DNA from: Palaemon carinicauda
Taxonomy: Eukaryota > Arthropoda > Malacostraca > Decapoda > Palaemonidae
Assembly (NCBI RefSeq): GCF_036898095.1
Contig: NC_090751.1
Coordinates: 76,125,797 to 76,189,796, forward strand
Direction: 5' to 3'
Length of the DNA: 64,000 nucleotides
The notes under the pieces are model-generated. The model made no database searches, was not told the DNA's origin, and worked only from the letters and a program-made list of their open reading frames with translations. The position numbers were made by a program, and so were the translations under genes. This document shows positions 20,944 to 31,974 of the stretch, one piece after another (positions within the stretch are counted from its first letter, which is position 1; every line of letters starts with the position of its first letter).

Positions 20944-22038
20944 AGCCTCCCCGCGCTTCGTCTAATTGCCTTCAGACTATCGAAAGACTCTCTAGAGCTC
21001 GAGGGTTTTCGAAGGAGGCAGCTAGAGCGATCGCGAGGGCTAGAAGATCCTCTACCATCAGGATTTATCAATCTAAATGGGAGGTATTTAGAGACTGGTG
21101 CAAGTCCTCCTCTATTTCCTCTTCCAGTACCTCTGTAGCGCAGATTGCAGATTTTCTGCTTTATCTGAGAAACGGTCGCTCCCTTTCTGCGTCTTACCAT
21201 TAAAGGCTACAGAAGCATGTTGGCTTCTGTTTTCAGGCATAGAAATTTGGATCTTTCTAATAACAAAGATCTTCAAGACCTTCTTAAGTCTTTTGAGACT
21301 TCCAAGGAGCGTCATATTTCGACTCCTGGTTGGAACTTGGACGTGGTCCTGCAGTTCCTTATGTCAGACAGGTTTGAACCATAAAATTCAGCCTCCCTGA
21401 AAGATCTTACCCTCAAGACACTTTTCTTGGTGAGCTTGGCTTCTGTGAAAAGGGTTAGTGAGATACATGCTTTTAGCAAGAATATCAGCTTCTCCGCTAA
21501 TAAAGCAGTATGTTCTCTTCAACTTGGTTTCTTGGCCAAAAATGAACTTCCGTCTCGTCCATGGCCTAAATCATTTGAACTTCCCAGTCTATCTGAGATT
21601 GTTGGGAATGAAGTTGAAAGAGTGCTGTGCCCCGTTAGAGCTCTTAAATTTTATTTATCTAGAACTAAACCGCTGCGAGGTTTTTCAGAGGCTTTATGGT
21701 GCTCCGTTAAAAAGCCCTCTTTGCCCATGTCGAAGAATGCGTTGTCTTATCTTATTAGACTATTGATTAGAGAGGCACACACTCATTTAAGTGAGAAGGA
21801 TCGTAATTTGCTTAAAGTTAAGGCTCATGAAGTTAGAGCGGTAGCAACTTCAGTAGCGTTTAAACAAAATAGATCCCTTAGAAGTATTATGGACGCGACC
21901 TTTTGGAGAAGCAAGTCAGTGTTCGCTTCATATTACTTGAAAGATGTCCAGACTCTTTATGAGGACTGCTACACGTTGGGACCATTCGTAGCAGCGAGTG
22001 CAGTAGTGGGTGAAGGTTCTACCACTACATTCCCTTAA
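20720..22038 (+). pseudogene. DIRS tyrosine recombinase, copy C, two lesions
   Basis: It overlaps the end of the RNase H/Dam-like frame. The N-terminal domain (LQTIERLSRARGFSKEAA, YQSKWEVFRDWCKSS) is open to 21203, where an extra T (TCTTACC for TCTACC) shifts the frame. A TAA at 21382-21384 replaces Leu. The catalytic part is open from 21427: VKRVSEIHAFSKN (first Arg), HEVRAVATSVAF (HxxR), ATFWRSKSVFASYYLKD (Trp and Tyr). It ends in GPFVAASAVVGEGSTTTFP, as in the other copies. Confidence 0.85.
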
Positions 22039-22394
22039 TCCCAATATCCTTTTAATCTTCTCTTGAAATTTTTAATCTTGTTTTGGGTTGTATGGGAGAC
22101 TAAGAAGTCTTTCGCAATCTTTTGATTTGGCGGGTGGTCAAAATATTGTTTCTTGAGAGCGCCCAGATTAAGGGTATTGATGAGGTCCTGTTGTAGGGGT
22201 GTTCACCCTGATTATAACAGCTCCTGGGAGTCTTTCAGCATCCTGAGAGGATCGCTGGGCTTCGTGAGGATAGCGGACTAATGAGGCACAGTAATCATCA
22301 GAGTCAGCTTCCTTATCAGGTACCTATACTTAAGTTTGTTTTTTGAATATTTGTCAAAAACTCTTGAGCATATACGCCTTTATTGTTTTAATAC

Positions 22395-22761
22395 TGGTCT
22401 CTACCCACCACCATGGGTGTGAATCAGCTATATATATATATTCACCGGCTAAGTTTAATATTTAAGAATGATATTTTCAATTTAAAATAAATTTTTGAAT
22501 ATACCTACCCGGTGAATATATATAATTAAAGGCCCTCCCTTCCTCCCCGATAGAGACCCTACGGACTGAGAAGAACTGAATTGGTTGAGAAGTATATGCG
22601 GTATCTGGCCGATAGTCGGCACTGGTGGGCACACCCAGCAACCTTCATGGCGATCGATCGCGAATTTTTGGAATCTGTCGACCGTCGGAGACGTAAGCTA
22701 CTGTATATATATATTCACCGGGTAAGTATATTCAAAACTTTATTTTAAATTGAAAATATCA
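22395..22761 (+). repeat. Internal complementary region and right inverted repeat of DIRS copy C
   Basis: At 22395-22530 the complement of the left end abuts the complement of the right end (junction ~22468/22469). From 22540 to 22761 lies the right inverted terminal repeat, complementary to 16335-16480 and to 3623-3880 of copy B. The element ends AAAATATCA, as in copies A and D. Confidence 0.85.
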
Positions 22762-22774
22762 TTTTTTCTAAATA

Positions 22775-23836
22775 CTAACCTCATATTCTGTGTATGGGTT
22801 TTCTTCACTACTTTGCGCACTTTAGTTAGCAAAGATTTTACAGATTGATTTCCGTTGATCATATCATGCACACATAGCTGTAACGTATGAGCAGCACATC
22901 TAACAGAAATGACTCCATCAGCTGCTGTTGTGACATGATTTAATGCCTCTTCCCAGTTTTCTAACTGTTCTGTGTCAGTGGAAGCATACTCTACAGTTTC
23001 CTATATAATCTCATCTTCGCTACTATCCTCTGCTTTGTCAGGATCGTCAGTTATTGTAATTGTAACTGAATTCTGCTTCATAATTTCACCTGCTTTCCCA
23101 ACATTTTCTCCATTATCTGTGGTTAGTGTATACAGTATATATTTCTCATTAATTCCAAACTTCTGCAAACTTTCAAGAAGGACTTTACGTATTTCTGCAC
23201 TGGCTGTGGCTCTCCCTGTCATTTCCTTTACAGCCGCTGTAATTATCTTCAGCTCATCATCAATCACAGTTTGAATGTTAATTCCTCTGAAATGTCGTCC
23301 TCGACAAGTGCACAAGTCAGTTTTGATGCTTACCATGCGAGAGCTGAGATGAGGTTTTAGTTCTGCTATCTTTTTTCAGCAGCTTGCATAGTTAGTGATC
23401 GTGTTGCTTTTCGATTAAGTGAAATGCCTACATTAGACAATATAGGTTCCATCAACTTAGATAATGCAGACTTTTCAAAAACTGGCAGAGGTAGCCCATT
23501 AACTGTTACAGCTTCTACTGCAAGCTCTTGAATATACTCCTTGCTAGCATGAAAAGTTATGTTGTGAAGTCGAGGCTTTTTTGCGAAGAATTGGAATCAG
23601 CATTACTAAAGTATTTTGTTATTTGCCCTCGCTTTTCTCCTTGAGATGTGCTCTGCTTCCTCAACCCACTTCTGAAATTCCTTCTCGTGCTTTCGTTTCA
23701 GATGATCCATTAAGGGTTTACTATGCACATCAGAGCCAGATTTTGGTTGGTAAAGATAATTACAGAGTGTGCATTTTGCTGTAGTTTTCGTGATTTTGAA
23801 GAAATTACAGCCTATAAATTCACGCTTCCTCCCCAT
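22775..23836 (-). pseudogene. hAT-superfamily transposase, broken and truncated
   Basis: Read on the minus strand, it starts MGRKREFIGCNFF and has a BED-type zinc finger (CTLCNYLYQPKSGSD then HLKRKH). After one or two frameshifts near 23560-23610 come LPLPVFEKSALSKLMEP, TTDNGENVGKAG and RCAAHTLQLCVHDMI, which are hallmark hAT blocks around the second catalytic acidic residue. Stops interrupt at ~22998 and ~23375. The C-terminal dimerisation domain is missing: the reading runs out close to the right border of DIRS copy C. hAT enzymes cut and paste DNA with 8-bp target duplications; no TIR could be located. The bases 23840-24150 show nothing else recognisable. Confidence 0.75.
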
Positions 23837-24157
23837 ATTTAGAACAAGGTGGCAGATGGCACTAGAGACAGTCAAAAGCGAGGTACCTGAGGACAAAGGA
23901 GATATATGCACTATGACACCTGCTAAACACAAGCACAGATCATAAATCTCCATTACAGTCCTGCTGACTCCCACCTAACATCTCTATCTTTCATCAAACT
24001 GTATGTAATTATGTGCGTATATGTAGGCTATGTATAATATGTATGTATAGACACACAAAGTTGCAGAGATTTTGTTGCATGGAAAACAATATGAAAATAT
24101 TATAAATTAAAATTCACAACAATGAAATTATAGTATTTTATTTTACTGTTTACCTCT

Positions 24158-24605
<448 letters not shown>

Positions 24606-24667
24606 GAGGCTGATGGCTAATGACAGAACCCAATACTCGGACACGAGTGGGCGCCGACGACGACGAC

Positions 24668-24698
24668 ATATATATATAAAATATATATATATATATAT

Positions 24699-24794
<96 letters not shown>

Positions 24795-24806
24795 CATATA
24801 TATATA

Positions 24807-24884
<78 letters not shown>
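24668..24884. repeat. (AT)n / (AC)n compound microsatellite
   Basis: AT alternation to ~24780, then TATACA variants, then about 66 bases of pure AC. The AC run ends exactly at the CAGTGG terminus of the Tigger element, so the transposon probably landed in or beside the array. Confidence 0.97.
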
Positions 24885-24886
<2 letters not shown>

Positions 24887-27046
24887 GGAACCTCTACATA
24901 CGATTGTCCCAACATACGAATGTTCCAACATACAAAGTAAAATTCGACCAAATTTCTGTCCCAACATACGAAGTGTTGCTCCAACATACGACGTATAAAC
25001 AATACCCTTACCCGTGGAATTTTCTCGAAAGCGTGCACCGTAGTTTGTTGTTGACGCCGCTAGACGGTAGCACATCGGAGGGACGCCAATCGAGCGTCAC
25101 CTTGATCAGTCCTCTCATCGTGTGGTTGTCCTCTATTCGCTCAGTTTTAACAGTTTTTTATCTTGCCTTTTCACGTGTTGTTTTCTGTGTTCCGTAATCA
25201 TGGGTCCTAAAAAGCTTAGTTTCGGTTCAGGAAGTAGTAGTAGTGGTGAGAAAAAGAGGAAGTCTATGCTTTCATTAGAATTAAAACAGGAAATCATAGA
25301 AAAGCATGAGCGAGGTGTACGTGTTAGCGATCTGACTAAACAATATGGCCGGAATATGTCTACGATCTCTACGATCATAAAACAGAAGTCAGCCATTAAA
25401 TCAGTGAAACCTTCGAAGGGGATCACGATTATTTCTAAACGTCGTAGCCCTACCCTTGAAGAGATGGAACGACCTTTGTTAATATGGATCAAAGACAAGG
25501 AGATTGTTGGCGATACGATCACGGAAACGATCATTTGTGAGAAGGCCAGAGCTATCTACAGTGACGAAGGCAGCGCGCTCTCGGGGGGACGCGGCGGAGA
25601 GTTCAGCCGATCCTACAACGGAGGAATTAAGGCGTCTCGAGGTTGGTTCGAGAAATTTAGGAAACGGACCGGGATTCATTCAGTTGTTCGTCATGGAGAA
25701 GCTTCGAGTTCGGACACTAAGGCTGCTAAAAACTTTGTTACAAAGTTCGAAAGCATCGTGGTGGAGGATGGTTACGTAGAGCAGCAGGTTTTCAACTGTG
25801 ATGAAACCGGTCTGTTTTGGAAAAAGATGCCTAGTCGAACATACATTATTGTTGAAGAGAAGAAAATGCCTGGACATAAGCCAATGAAGGATCGGTTGAC
25901 TCTTGCGCTTTGTGCCAACGCCAGCGGCGACTGCAAAATTAAGCCTTTGTTAGTTTACCATTCCGAAAACCCTAGGGCATTTAAAGCACATAGAATTAAC
26001 AAAGACGTGCTACATGTTCTATGGCGTTCTAATTCTAAGGCTTGGGTTACTAGGCATATCTTTGTGGAATGGGTAAACGTAGTTTTCGGCCCTGCTGTCA
26101 AGAAGTATCTTCAGGAGAGGAATTTGCCTTTGAAGTGCTTGCTTTGTTTGGACAATGCACCCGCTCACCCCCCCCCGGACTCGAAGATGATATCATCGAC
26201 GAATACAAATTTATCAAGGTGTTGTATCTTCCACCGAATACCACCCCTATCCTCCAGCCCATGGACCAGCAAGTCATCTCTAATTTTAAGAAGCTGTACA
26301 CCAAGCACTTATTTAAGCAGTGCTTTAATGTCACGCAAAGCACCAACTTAACTTTGCGTGAATTTTGGAGGAGCCACTTCAATATCGTGCACTGCTTAAA
26401 GATCATTGATCAGGCTTGGGAGGGAGTAACTCGTCGGACCCTGAATTCCGCTTGGAAGAAGCTTTGGCCTGATGCTGTTGCTCCCAGAGATTTCGAAGGT
26501 TTTGGTCCCGAGAATGAACCTGTGGTTGCCGCCGAGGAAGACGTCGAAGAGATTGTATCCCTTGGCAAGTCCATGGGTCTGGAGGTGGATGAAGATGACA
26601 TCACCGAACTCGTCAATGAGCATCATGAAGAGCTCACCACCGAGGAGCTCGAGTAGCTGCAAGCCATGCAGCATGATGAGTTCCAAGCGCAGTTGAGTGA
26701 GTCGGAGGAGATCGAGGAGGTAGGCGAAATCTTAGGTACGGCGGAAATAAAACAGATGTTGGCATATCATCAACACGTTGTTGATTTCATCGACAAGCAT
26801 CACCCACAGAAACTTCAGGTTTGCCGTGTTGTTGCGCAGTTCGATGATGTTTGCTTAACGCATTTTAGAAAAATCCTCAAAGGCCGTACAAAGCAACTTT
26901 CACTCGATAGTTTCTTTAAAAAATCTTTAAAACGGTCTAATGATCATGATGATAAGAAAGAAAGTGAAGCAAAGAAAAGGAAGACCGAATCGAGTGAAAG
27001 TGATGAAAATTAAAAATAAGAAAAGAAAAAATGTAGAAAAAAAAAT
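24883..27046 (+). mobile_element. Tigger/pogo-type DNA transposon
   Basis: The left terminus CAGTGGAACCTCTACATACG is followed by several CCAACATACGA subterminal repeats (24883-24995). Such repeats are usual for this group, and the same CATACGA motif ends the remnant at 43374. The transposase gene follows. The right terminus is not seen, because the 3' untranslated region runs into the left end of a different DIRS family at ~27047. Tigger/pogo elements target TA; the left flank here is CA, so the target duplication could not be confirmed. Confidence 0.8.
25200..27013 (+). pseudogene. Tigger/pogo transposase (DDE), frameshifted
   Basis: It starts MGPKKLSFGSGSSSSGEKKR. Residues ~20-65 form a psq/CENP-B type helix-turn-helix (LELKQEIIEKHERGVRVSDL), and a second CENP-B-type domain follows (ETIICEKARAIYSDEG ... 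GWFEKFRKRTGIHSV). The DDE core shows NCDETGLFW, CLDNAPAHP and LPPNTTPILQPMDQQ. A run of nine C after CLDNAPAH (seven expected) shifts the frame near 26170. A TAG at 26654-26656 replaces Gln in ELEQLQAM. An insertion (SGGRGGEFSRSYNGG) sits in the second DNA-binding domain. The acidic and lysine-rich tail ends at 27013. Three lesions make it inactive. Confidence 0.9.
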
Positions 27047-27416
27047 ATAAAATTATAAATTTTAAATATAAAACTTACCCGCTGGTTATATAATAGCCTA
27101 AGTCCCCCGACGCCTCGGCAGAAAATTCAAAATCTCTTGCGCAGCTTAGCCCATATAAGCTAGGTGTACCCCAGCGCCCTTGCGGTACCCCAGGTAGAAC
27201 TATGCTCAACCAATTCAGATTTTCTCTGCCGCCATAGCTGGCTGAACTATTGGAAATTCTCTCGTTTTCTTACTCTGTTTGGACGTTATTTGGTGATGTA
27301 TTAACGTTTTTGAGTTTTGGCTTTCGCATATTTGTTTTGTTGATCACGTATTTTAACTTAAAAGGTAGGGTTGGAAGGTTTTTCAACCTATTTTAAACCT
27401 CATGAAATCATAGGGG
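25836..27416 (+). repeat. Tandem duplication unit 1 (1581 bp)
   Basis: From CGAACATACATTATTG at 25836 to 27416 this segment holds the 3' two-thirds of the Tigger transposase, its 3' end and the DIRS-4 left end. It is repeated immediately at 27417 in direct orientation and near identity. Both units carry the same TAG in the transposase and the same Tigger/DIRS-4 junction, so the duplication came after both. Confidence 0.85.
27047..27416 (+). mobile_element. Left end of a DIRS-type element (family DIRS-4)
   Basis: It begins with AT-rich sequence and ACTTACCCGCTGGTTATA, followed by a leader whose layout parallels the family-1 left end (GTGTACCCCAGCGCC, CAACCAATTCAG, TTTCGC). No coding part is present before the duplication junction at 27417. 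The same end is seen again at ~37920-38174. Family assignment rests on layout only. Confidence 0.55.
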
Positions 27417-27869
27417 CGAACATACATTATTGTTGAAGAGAAGAAAATGCCTGGACATAAGCCAATGAAGGATCGGTTGACTCTTGCGCTTTGTGCCAAC
27501 GCCAGCGGCGACTGCAAAATTAAGCCTTTGTTAGTTTACCATTCCAAAAACCCTAGGGCATTTAAAGCACATAGAATTAATAAAGACGTGCTACATGTTC
27601 TATGGCGTTCTAATTCTAAGGCTTGGGTTACTAGGCATATCTTTGTGGAATGGGTAAACGTAGTTTTCGGCCCTGCTGTCAAGAAGTATCTTCAGGAGAG
27701 GAATTTGCCTTTGAAGTGCTTGCTTTGTTTGGACAATGCACCCGCTCACCCCCCCCGGACTTGAAGATGATATCATCGACGAATACAAATTCATCAAGGT
27801 GTTGTATCTTCCACCGAATACCACCACTATCCTCCAGCCCATGGACCAGCAAGTCATCTCTAATTTTAA
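27417..27869 (+). pseudogene. Tigger transposase, duplication unit 2, part 1
   Basis: Nearly identical to 25836-26289, from HTYIIVEEKKMPGHKPMKD-type sequence through CLDNAPAHP. The C run here has eight bases instead of nine (seven expected), so this copy is also out of frame but by a different number. It stops at TTAA (27866-27869), where the piggyBac-type element begins. Confidence 0.88.
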
Positions 27870-27923
27870 CCCTGGAAAGGTATGATGGGTCGTATGCGAC
27901 CCCTACAGCATTTTCAAAACCTG

Positions 27924-28112
27924 TTTGTTCCGTAACCGAAATACAAACCACGCTATTTACAAAGGGTTATTACTTTTAGCGTAGCTGAAATGGCGAGCCA
28001 TTAGAATTTAACGAGGGTGTATTACCCCCGCGCTAGTTAGCGGGGGGGTAGGGGAGTGGTAGCTAGCTACCCCTCCTCCCCCTCACACACAGGTGAACAC
28101 TCACTTTCACTT
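27924..28112 (+). repeat. Left inverted terminal repeat of DIRS-2
   Basis: From CTATTTACAAAGGGTTATTAC to CACTCACTTTCACTT it is almost identical to the complement of 35651-35845. It contains a GC-rich palindromic segment around GCGCTAGTTAGCGGGGG and GTAGCTAGCTAC. The outer 37 bases differ from the outer 57 of the right end. Confidence 0.9.
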
Positions 28113-28799
28113 TTGGCTCGGACTGTGACAGACGTCTCTGTCTTGGTCCTCGCTTGGCAGCCATTGTCTGTTTTGTCTTTACTTAATCGCTTACTTTTCT
28201 TTTACTCAATATATATGTAAACATGTTTTCATGTTTGTATATATATTTGAGTATAGAATAAGTAAGTTTCCTTTTCAGATGTGTGTGTGTAGTGTACGAT
28301 ATCTACGTGGAGGCCTCGGCAGTTAGGCCACCACGGCCTAATTTTATGGGTTGCGATCGAGTTTGACTTCGGTCTTTCTCTCTCTCTCTCTCTTGAGGTC
28401 GTTCACCCTTTTACTATGTTTTACTACGCCCTTGTAGCTTCCTTCCCGTGTGGGTGGGTTTGCTACGCCGTACATTTTGTCTCAATTAGTTTATGAATCT
28501 AATTGTAGTTGTTGATTTTTCAGCTTGTAGAACGATTCCTTTCGGGGTTTTCGTTTTTTTCTTTAGTGTTCATTCATTTTTAAATTACATAATTACATAG
28601 TTACATAATTATAATTGTTATAATTCTGTTGTGGTTACAGCTCTCCTTCCGCGAGTGTAAGTGGTTGTGAGGGCACGTGCCTGTTGTGTAATTCTTGTTC
28701 CTTTTCCTCGGGATTCCTCTTCGGAGCCTTCCCGGGGGAATGAATGTGTACTAATATTATTTGTTTTATTTTTTTACAGTTACCGATCTAGTTCGTTTC
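28113..28799 (+). other. DIRS-2 leader, no gene seen
   Basis: AT-rich and pyrimidine-rich non-coding sequence between the left terminal repeat and the gag-like region, with a short CT run near 28375-28392. I see no open frame of note. Pyrimidine-rich stretches ending in ACAG (~28640 and ~28778) could be splice acceptors. Confidence 0.5.
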
Positions 28800-29764
28800 T
28801 GTAATATAGCAACGGTGTGAGCTGTCTGGTTGAGTCCTGGGGATTCGGCTGTTGCTGCCTCCCCCCTTGTATTGTCGTCAGGGGCGTGTCTCCTTCTACT
28901 GGTAGTACTCCCGTGTCGACGGACAGCTCTCCAGTTCATTTTAGAACAGTCAGGAGGCTTGCCTCCTTGGGCGGATAACTTTCCTTCCGAGGGAAGTTTT
29001 TTCCTGTCCAGGCTTGAGCTTTTCCTCTTTTGGGGGGTTCTTCTCTTGCCTTTTTTTCGTGCGACTATGCTCTTGGTGCTGAGCGGTCGCACCTGCAGTT
29101 TCGCTCAAGGGGCTGGGCAACTGCAGGAGCTCCTCTTCGGAGGATTGCCCCTTTTAGGTCACTGGCTGACCAGTCTCTTCCACGAAGTGTTTCTCTTTCG
29201 TTCGCGAGAGAGTACACTCATAGAGACTCCTCTTCGGAGGTTTCTTCTGTTGCTGTTGCTGTTGGCCTCCCTCGCCGTAAGGCCCTCCGTCCGCCTCGTC
29301 GTAAGGGCCTCTCATCTCCCTATAAGGGTGCTTGAGGCGCCTTTTTGAATCTCCGTTTGCAGCCTACAACTTCTTTTTCTCGATCTTCCGTCTTGGTGCA
29401 GATGGACAGCAGTCTAATCTCGTCTTCCGACGGGCAACGGTCTTCCCGACGGACAACGGTCTTCCCGACGGACAACGGTCTTCCCGACGGACAGCGGTCT
29501 TCCGACGGACATCAGTCTCCCGGCGGACAACGATCCCTTCGGGGCAAAGGGTTGCCCCCACGGGGGTTCTTCCCTTGCGTGTCAGGGTTTCCCTGCGCGC
29601 CCTTCTGTTCGTCAGCGCTCTCCTGTTCGTCAGCGCTTTCAAGATGATCTTCCCTGCGGTTCCTGTTACGTGCCCTGTGCGCCCACGTTCGCCCTCGCGA
29701 TCTAGAACTTCGGTTCAGGTCGGGGTCAAGGACTCTTCTTCTTTGCGCAGGCTTCCACGCGTAG

Positions 29765-29880
29765 CCTTCTGCTCGTCAGCGATCATCAGCTCGTCAGCGA
29801 TCATCAGCTCGTCAGCGATCATTAGCTCGCCAGCGATCGTCAGCTCGTCAGCGTTCATCAGCTCGCCAGCGATCTCCGGA
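29765..29880 (+). repeat. 18-bp minisatellite encoding RQRSSA
   Basis: Six units of CGTCAGCGATCATCAGCT with small changes. The 18-base period keeps the frame, and the read-out RQRSSA is Arg/Ser-rich like the neighbouring arrays. Confidence 0.85.
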
Positions 29881-29959
29881 TCGCCCACGTGTGTTACAGC
29901 TGGCACGCCAACGTTCTCCAACACTTCTGAAGGAACATGGTTCGCCAGCTACTAGCTCA

Positions 29960-30180
29960 ACTGCGGATGCTGATCGCCATCGCGCGACCCTCAACTGCAG
30001 ATGCTGATCGCCATCGCGTGACCCTCAACTGCGGATGCTGATCGCCATCGCGCGACCCTCAACTGCAGATGCTGATCGCCATCGCGCGACCCTCAACTGC
30101 GGATGCTGATCGCCATCGCGCGACCCTCAACTGCGGATGCTGATCGCCATCGCGCGACCCTCAACTGCGGATGCTGATCG
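29960..30180 (+). repeat. 34-bp minisatellite
   Basis: About six units of CTCAACTGCGGATGCTGATC plus GCCATCGCGCGACC. The 34-base period is not a multiple of three, so it changes frame at every unit and cannot encode one peptide repeat. The array has grown at the cost of the gag frame. Confidence 0.9.
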
Positions 30181-30189
30181 CGCCATCGC

Positions 30190-30620
30190 ACAACCCTGAA
30201 CGATTGCCCGCTTACGCATGCTGCTCGCCATCGCACAACCCTGAACGATTGCCCGCTTACGCATGCTGCTCCTCATCGCACAACCCTGAACGATCGCCCT
30301 CTTGCGGATGCTGATCACCATCGCACCCTTTCACGCGATCATTCACCTGCGCATGCTGCTCGCCATCGCACAACCCTGAACGATTGCCCGCTTACGCATG
30401 CTGCTCCTCATCGCACAACCCTGAACGATCGCCCTCTTGCGGATGCTGATCACCATCGCACCCTTTCACGCGATCATTCACCTGCGCATGCTGCTCGCCA
30501 TCGCACAACCCTGCACGATTGCCCGCTTACGCATGCTGCTCCTCATCGCACAACCCTGAACGCTCGCCCTCTTGCGGATGCTGATCACCATCGCACCCTA
30601 TCACGCGATCATTCACCTAC
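30190..30620 (+). repeat. 135-bp higher-order repeat
   Basis: The landmark CCTCATCGCACAACCCTG occurs at 30271, 30406 and 30541, exactly 135 bases apart, with the intervening sequence also conserved. Each unit is itself made of GCATGCTGCTCGCCATCGCA-type subunits related to the 34-bp array before it. Confidence 0.88.
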
Positions 30621-30694
30621 ACATGCTGCTCGCCATCGCTTACCGCCAGCGATCTTCTTCACCTACGCGGCAGCACGATCCCTCGCCGTCACGC

Positions 30695-31075
30695 CCATTC
30701 GCCTGCGCGCCCGCGCGATCGCTCGCCTGCGCGCCCGCGCGATCGCTCGCCTGCGCGCCCGCGCGATCGCTCGCCTGCGCGCCCGCGCGATCGCTCGCCT
30801 GCGCGCCCGCGCGATCGCTCGCCTGCGCGCCCGCGCGATCGCTCGCCTGCGCGCCCGCGCGATCGCTCGCCTGCGCGCCCGCGCGATCGCTCGCCTGCGC
30901 GCCCGCGCGATCGCTCGCCTGCGCGCCCGCGCGATCGCTCGCCTGCGCGCCCGCGCGATCGCTCGCCTGCGCGCCCTCGCGACCGCTCGCCTGCGCGCCC
31001 GCGCGACCACTCGCCTGTGCGCCCGCGCGACCACTCGCCTGTGCGCCCGCGCGACCATTCGCCTTTGCGCGACCG
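30695..31075 (+). repeat. 24-bp minisatellite encoding RDRSPARP
   Basis: About fifteen units of CGCGATCGCTCGCCTGCGCG plus CCCG. The first eleven are identical and the last few vary (GACCGC, GACCAC). Because the unit has no stop in any frame, long artefactual frames run across it on both strands. The sensible frame reads RDRSPARP, an SR-like repeat. It also makes a regular array of CGATCG sites. Confidence 0.95.
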
Positions 31076-31974
31076 TTCGCCCTCGCGCGACCATAGTTCG
31101 CGGCGAATTCCACAGCCGGTGGTAGCAGCAGGGACGCGTGCTCCTAGGCGGCACTCGGGATCACCTCCATCCAAGCACAGGTTGGTAGTGCAGGACGAAG
31201 ACAGGTCAGTACAGCATTCTTCCCACCTTCTTTTCAGGCAGGAACCGTCGTGTCCTCTCCAAAGGATCGCCCGATCCCTTTCACCTTAGCGAGGATTTCG
31301 GACTCTGTGTCCTTGGAGCAGCAGACATGGTTTGATCCGCTGGCACGGGCGTTAATGAGGTTTATGAAACCAGCACTCACCGGCCAGGGTAACAAACCAG
31401 CGGCTGTCTCTCCTACGCTAAAAAGAAAGAGAGGAGTGGACTTCGTGGTGACTTCCCCCAGGGCGAAGTTGGTTCCCAAGAGGTCGGTCTCGAGGGTCCC
31501 CTCTCCTGCACGAGTACTCTCTCCTTCTCCCGCCCTGGAAGGATTTTTGGCGGGGGGGGCTTTCCGTTGAAGATTTCTCCATCGGACAAGGGGTGACTGC
31601 TTACCTCTTCCTCTGGGAGCTTACCAGGTTCTTTCCCTCCTCGGTTACGGCCCGAGGTTTGGTTCAAGGAAGCTACAGGAAGATCAAGGGTACTTTCCTC
31701 CTCTCGAGCTCAGGCACCTTGGCCTTTCGTCGTTAAGTATCTACTTGCGGACAAGCTCGATGTTGTACCATCTGGACGCACTGACTGAAGGCTTCCTTCG
31801 GGTGTCTCATCTGTGGAGGTCAACGACCTCAGACACCCTTCCATCCTTGAGAAGAGTTTTGTCTTTGCCCAAGGACAGAGACTTAAACATCTGCTGTGCG
31901 GAGTAAATCGACTTCCGGTTTCACTCCTCCAAGGCGCTTTCTTCCAGACTCTGCAGGGCTCCAGCTCCCTTTTC

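Larger units (their letters stand above)
16335..22761 (+). mobile_element. DIRS1-like retrotransposon, copy C (reference copy)
   Basis: The most complete family-1 element. It carries gag with its zinc-cluster N-terminus, a whole RT, RNase H, the Dam-like block, recombinase, internal complementary region (junction ~22468) and right inverted repeat. Its first ~70 bases are missing: it begins at TTCCAAAAACTCGC, joined to the truncated right side of copy B. Single-base lesions (a TAA and a 4-bp duplication in gag, a TGA between RT and RNase H, a 2-bp loss in RNase H, and a one-base gain and a TAA in the recombinase) make it inactive today, but the domain map can be read clearly. Confidence 0.9.
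28800..31970 (+). pseudogene. DIRS-2 gag-like region with Arg/Ser repeats, broken
   Basis: No single long frame survives. Ser/Arg/Pro-rich low-complexity coding is visible throughout: RQRSSA hexapeptides (~29765-29880) and RDRSPARP octapeptides (~30700-31060). These lead into SRRIPQPVVAAGTRAPRRHS (~31100) and a more ordinary stretch, RISDSVSLEQQTWFDPLARA to KRKRGVDFVV (31250-31570). The position before RT and the Ser/Arg bias parallel ORF1 of family 1. A role as structural protein is inferred from position only. Confidence 0.5.

Noticed and set aside
29765..31075. CRISPR-like array
   Set aside because: Units are directly adjacent with no unique spacers, and the sequence is eukaryotic. These are minisatellites.
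30640..31174. Several long open frames on both strands across the 24-bp GC-rich array
   Set aside because: The repeat unit has no stop codon in several frames, so long frames arise automatically. Only the plus-strand RDRSPARP reading continues into gag-like sequence.
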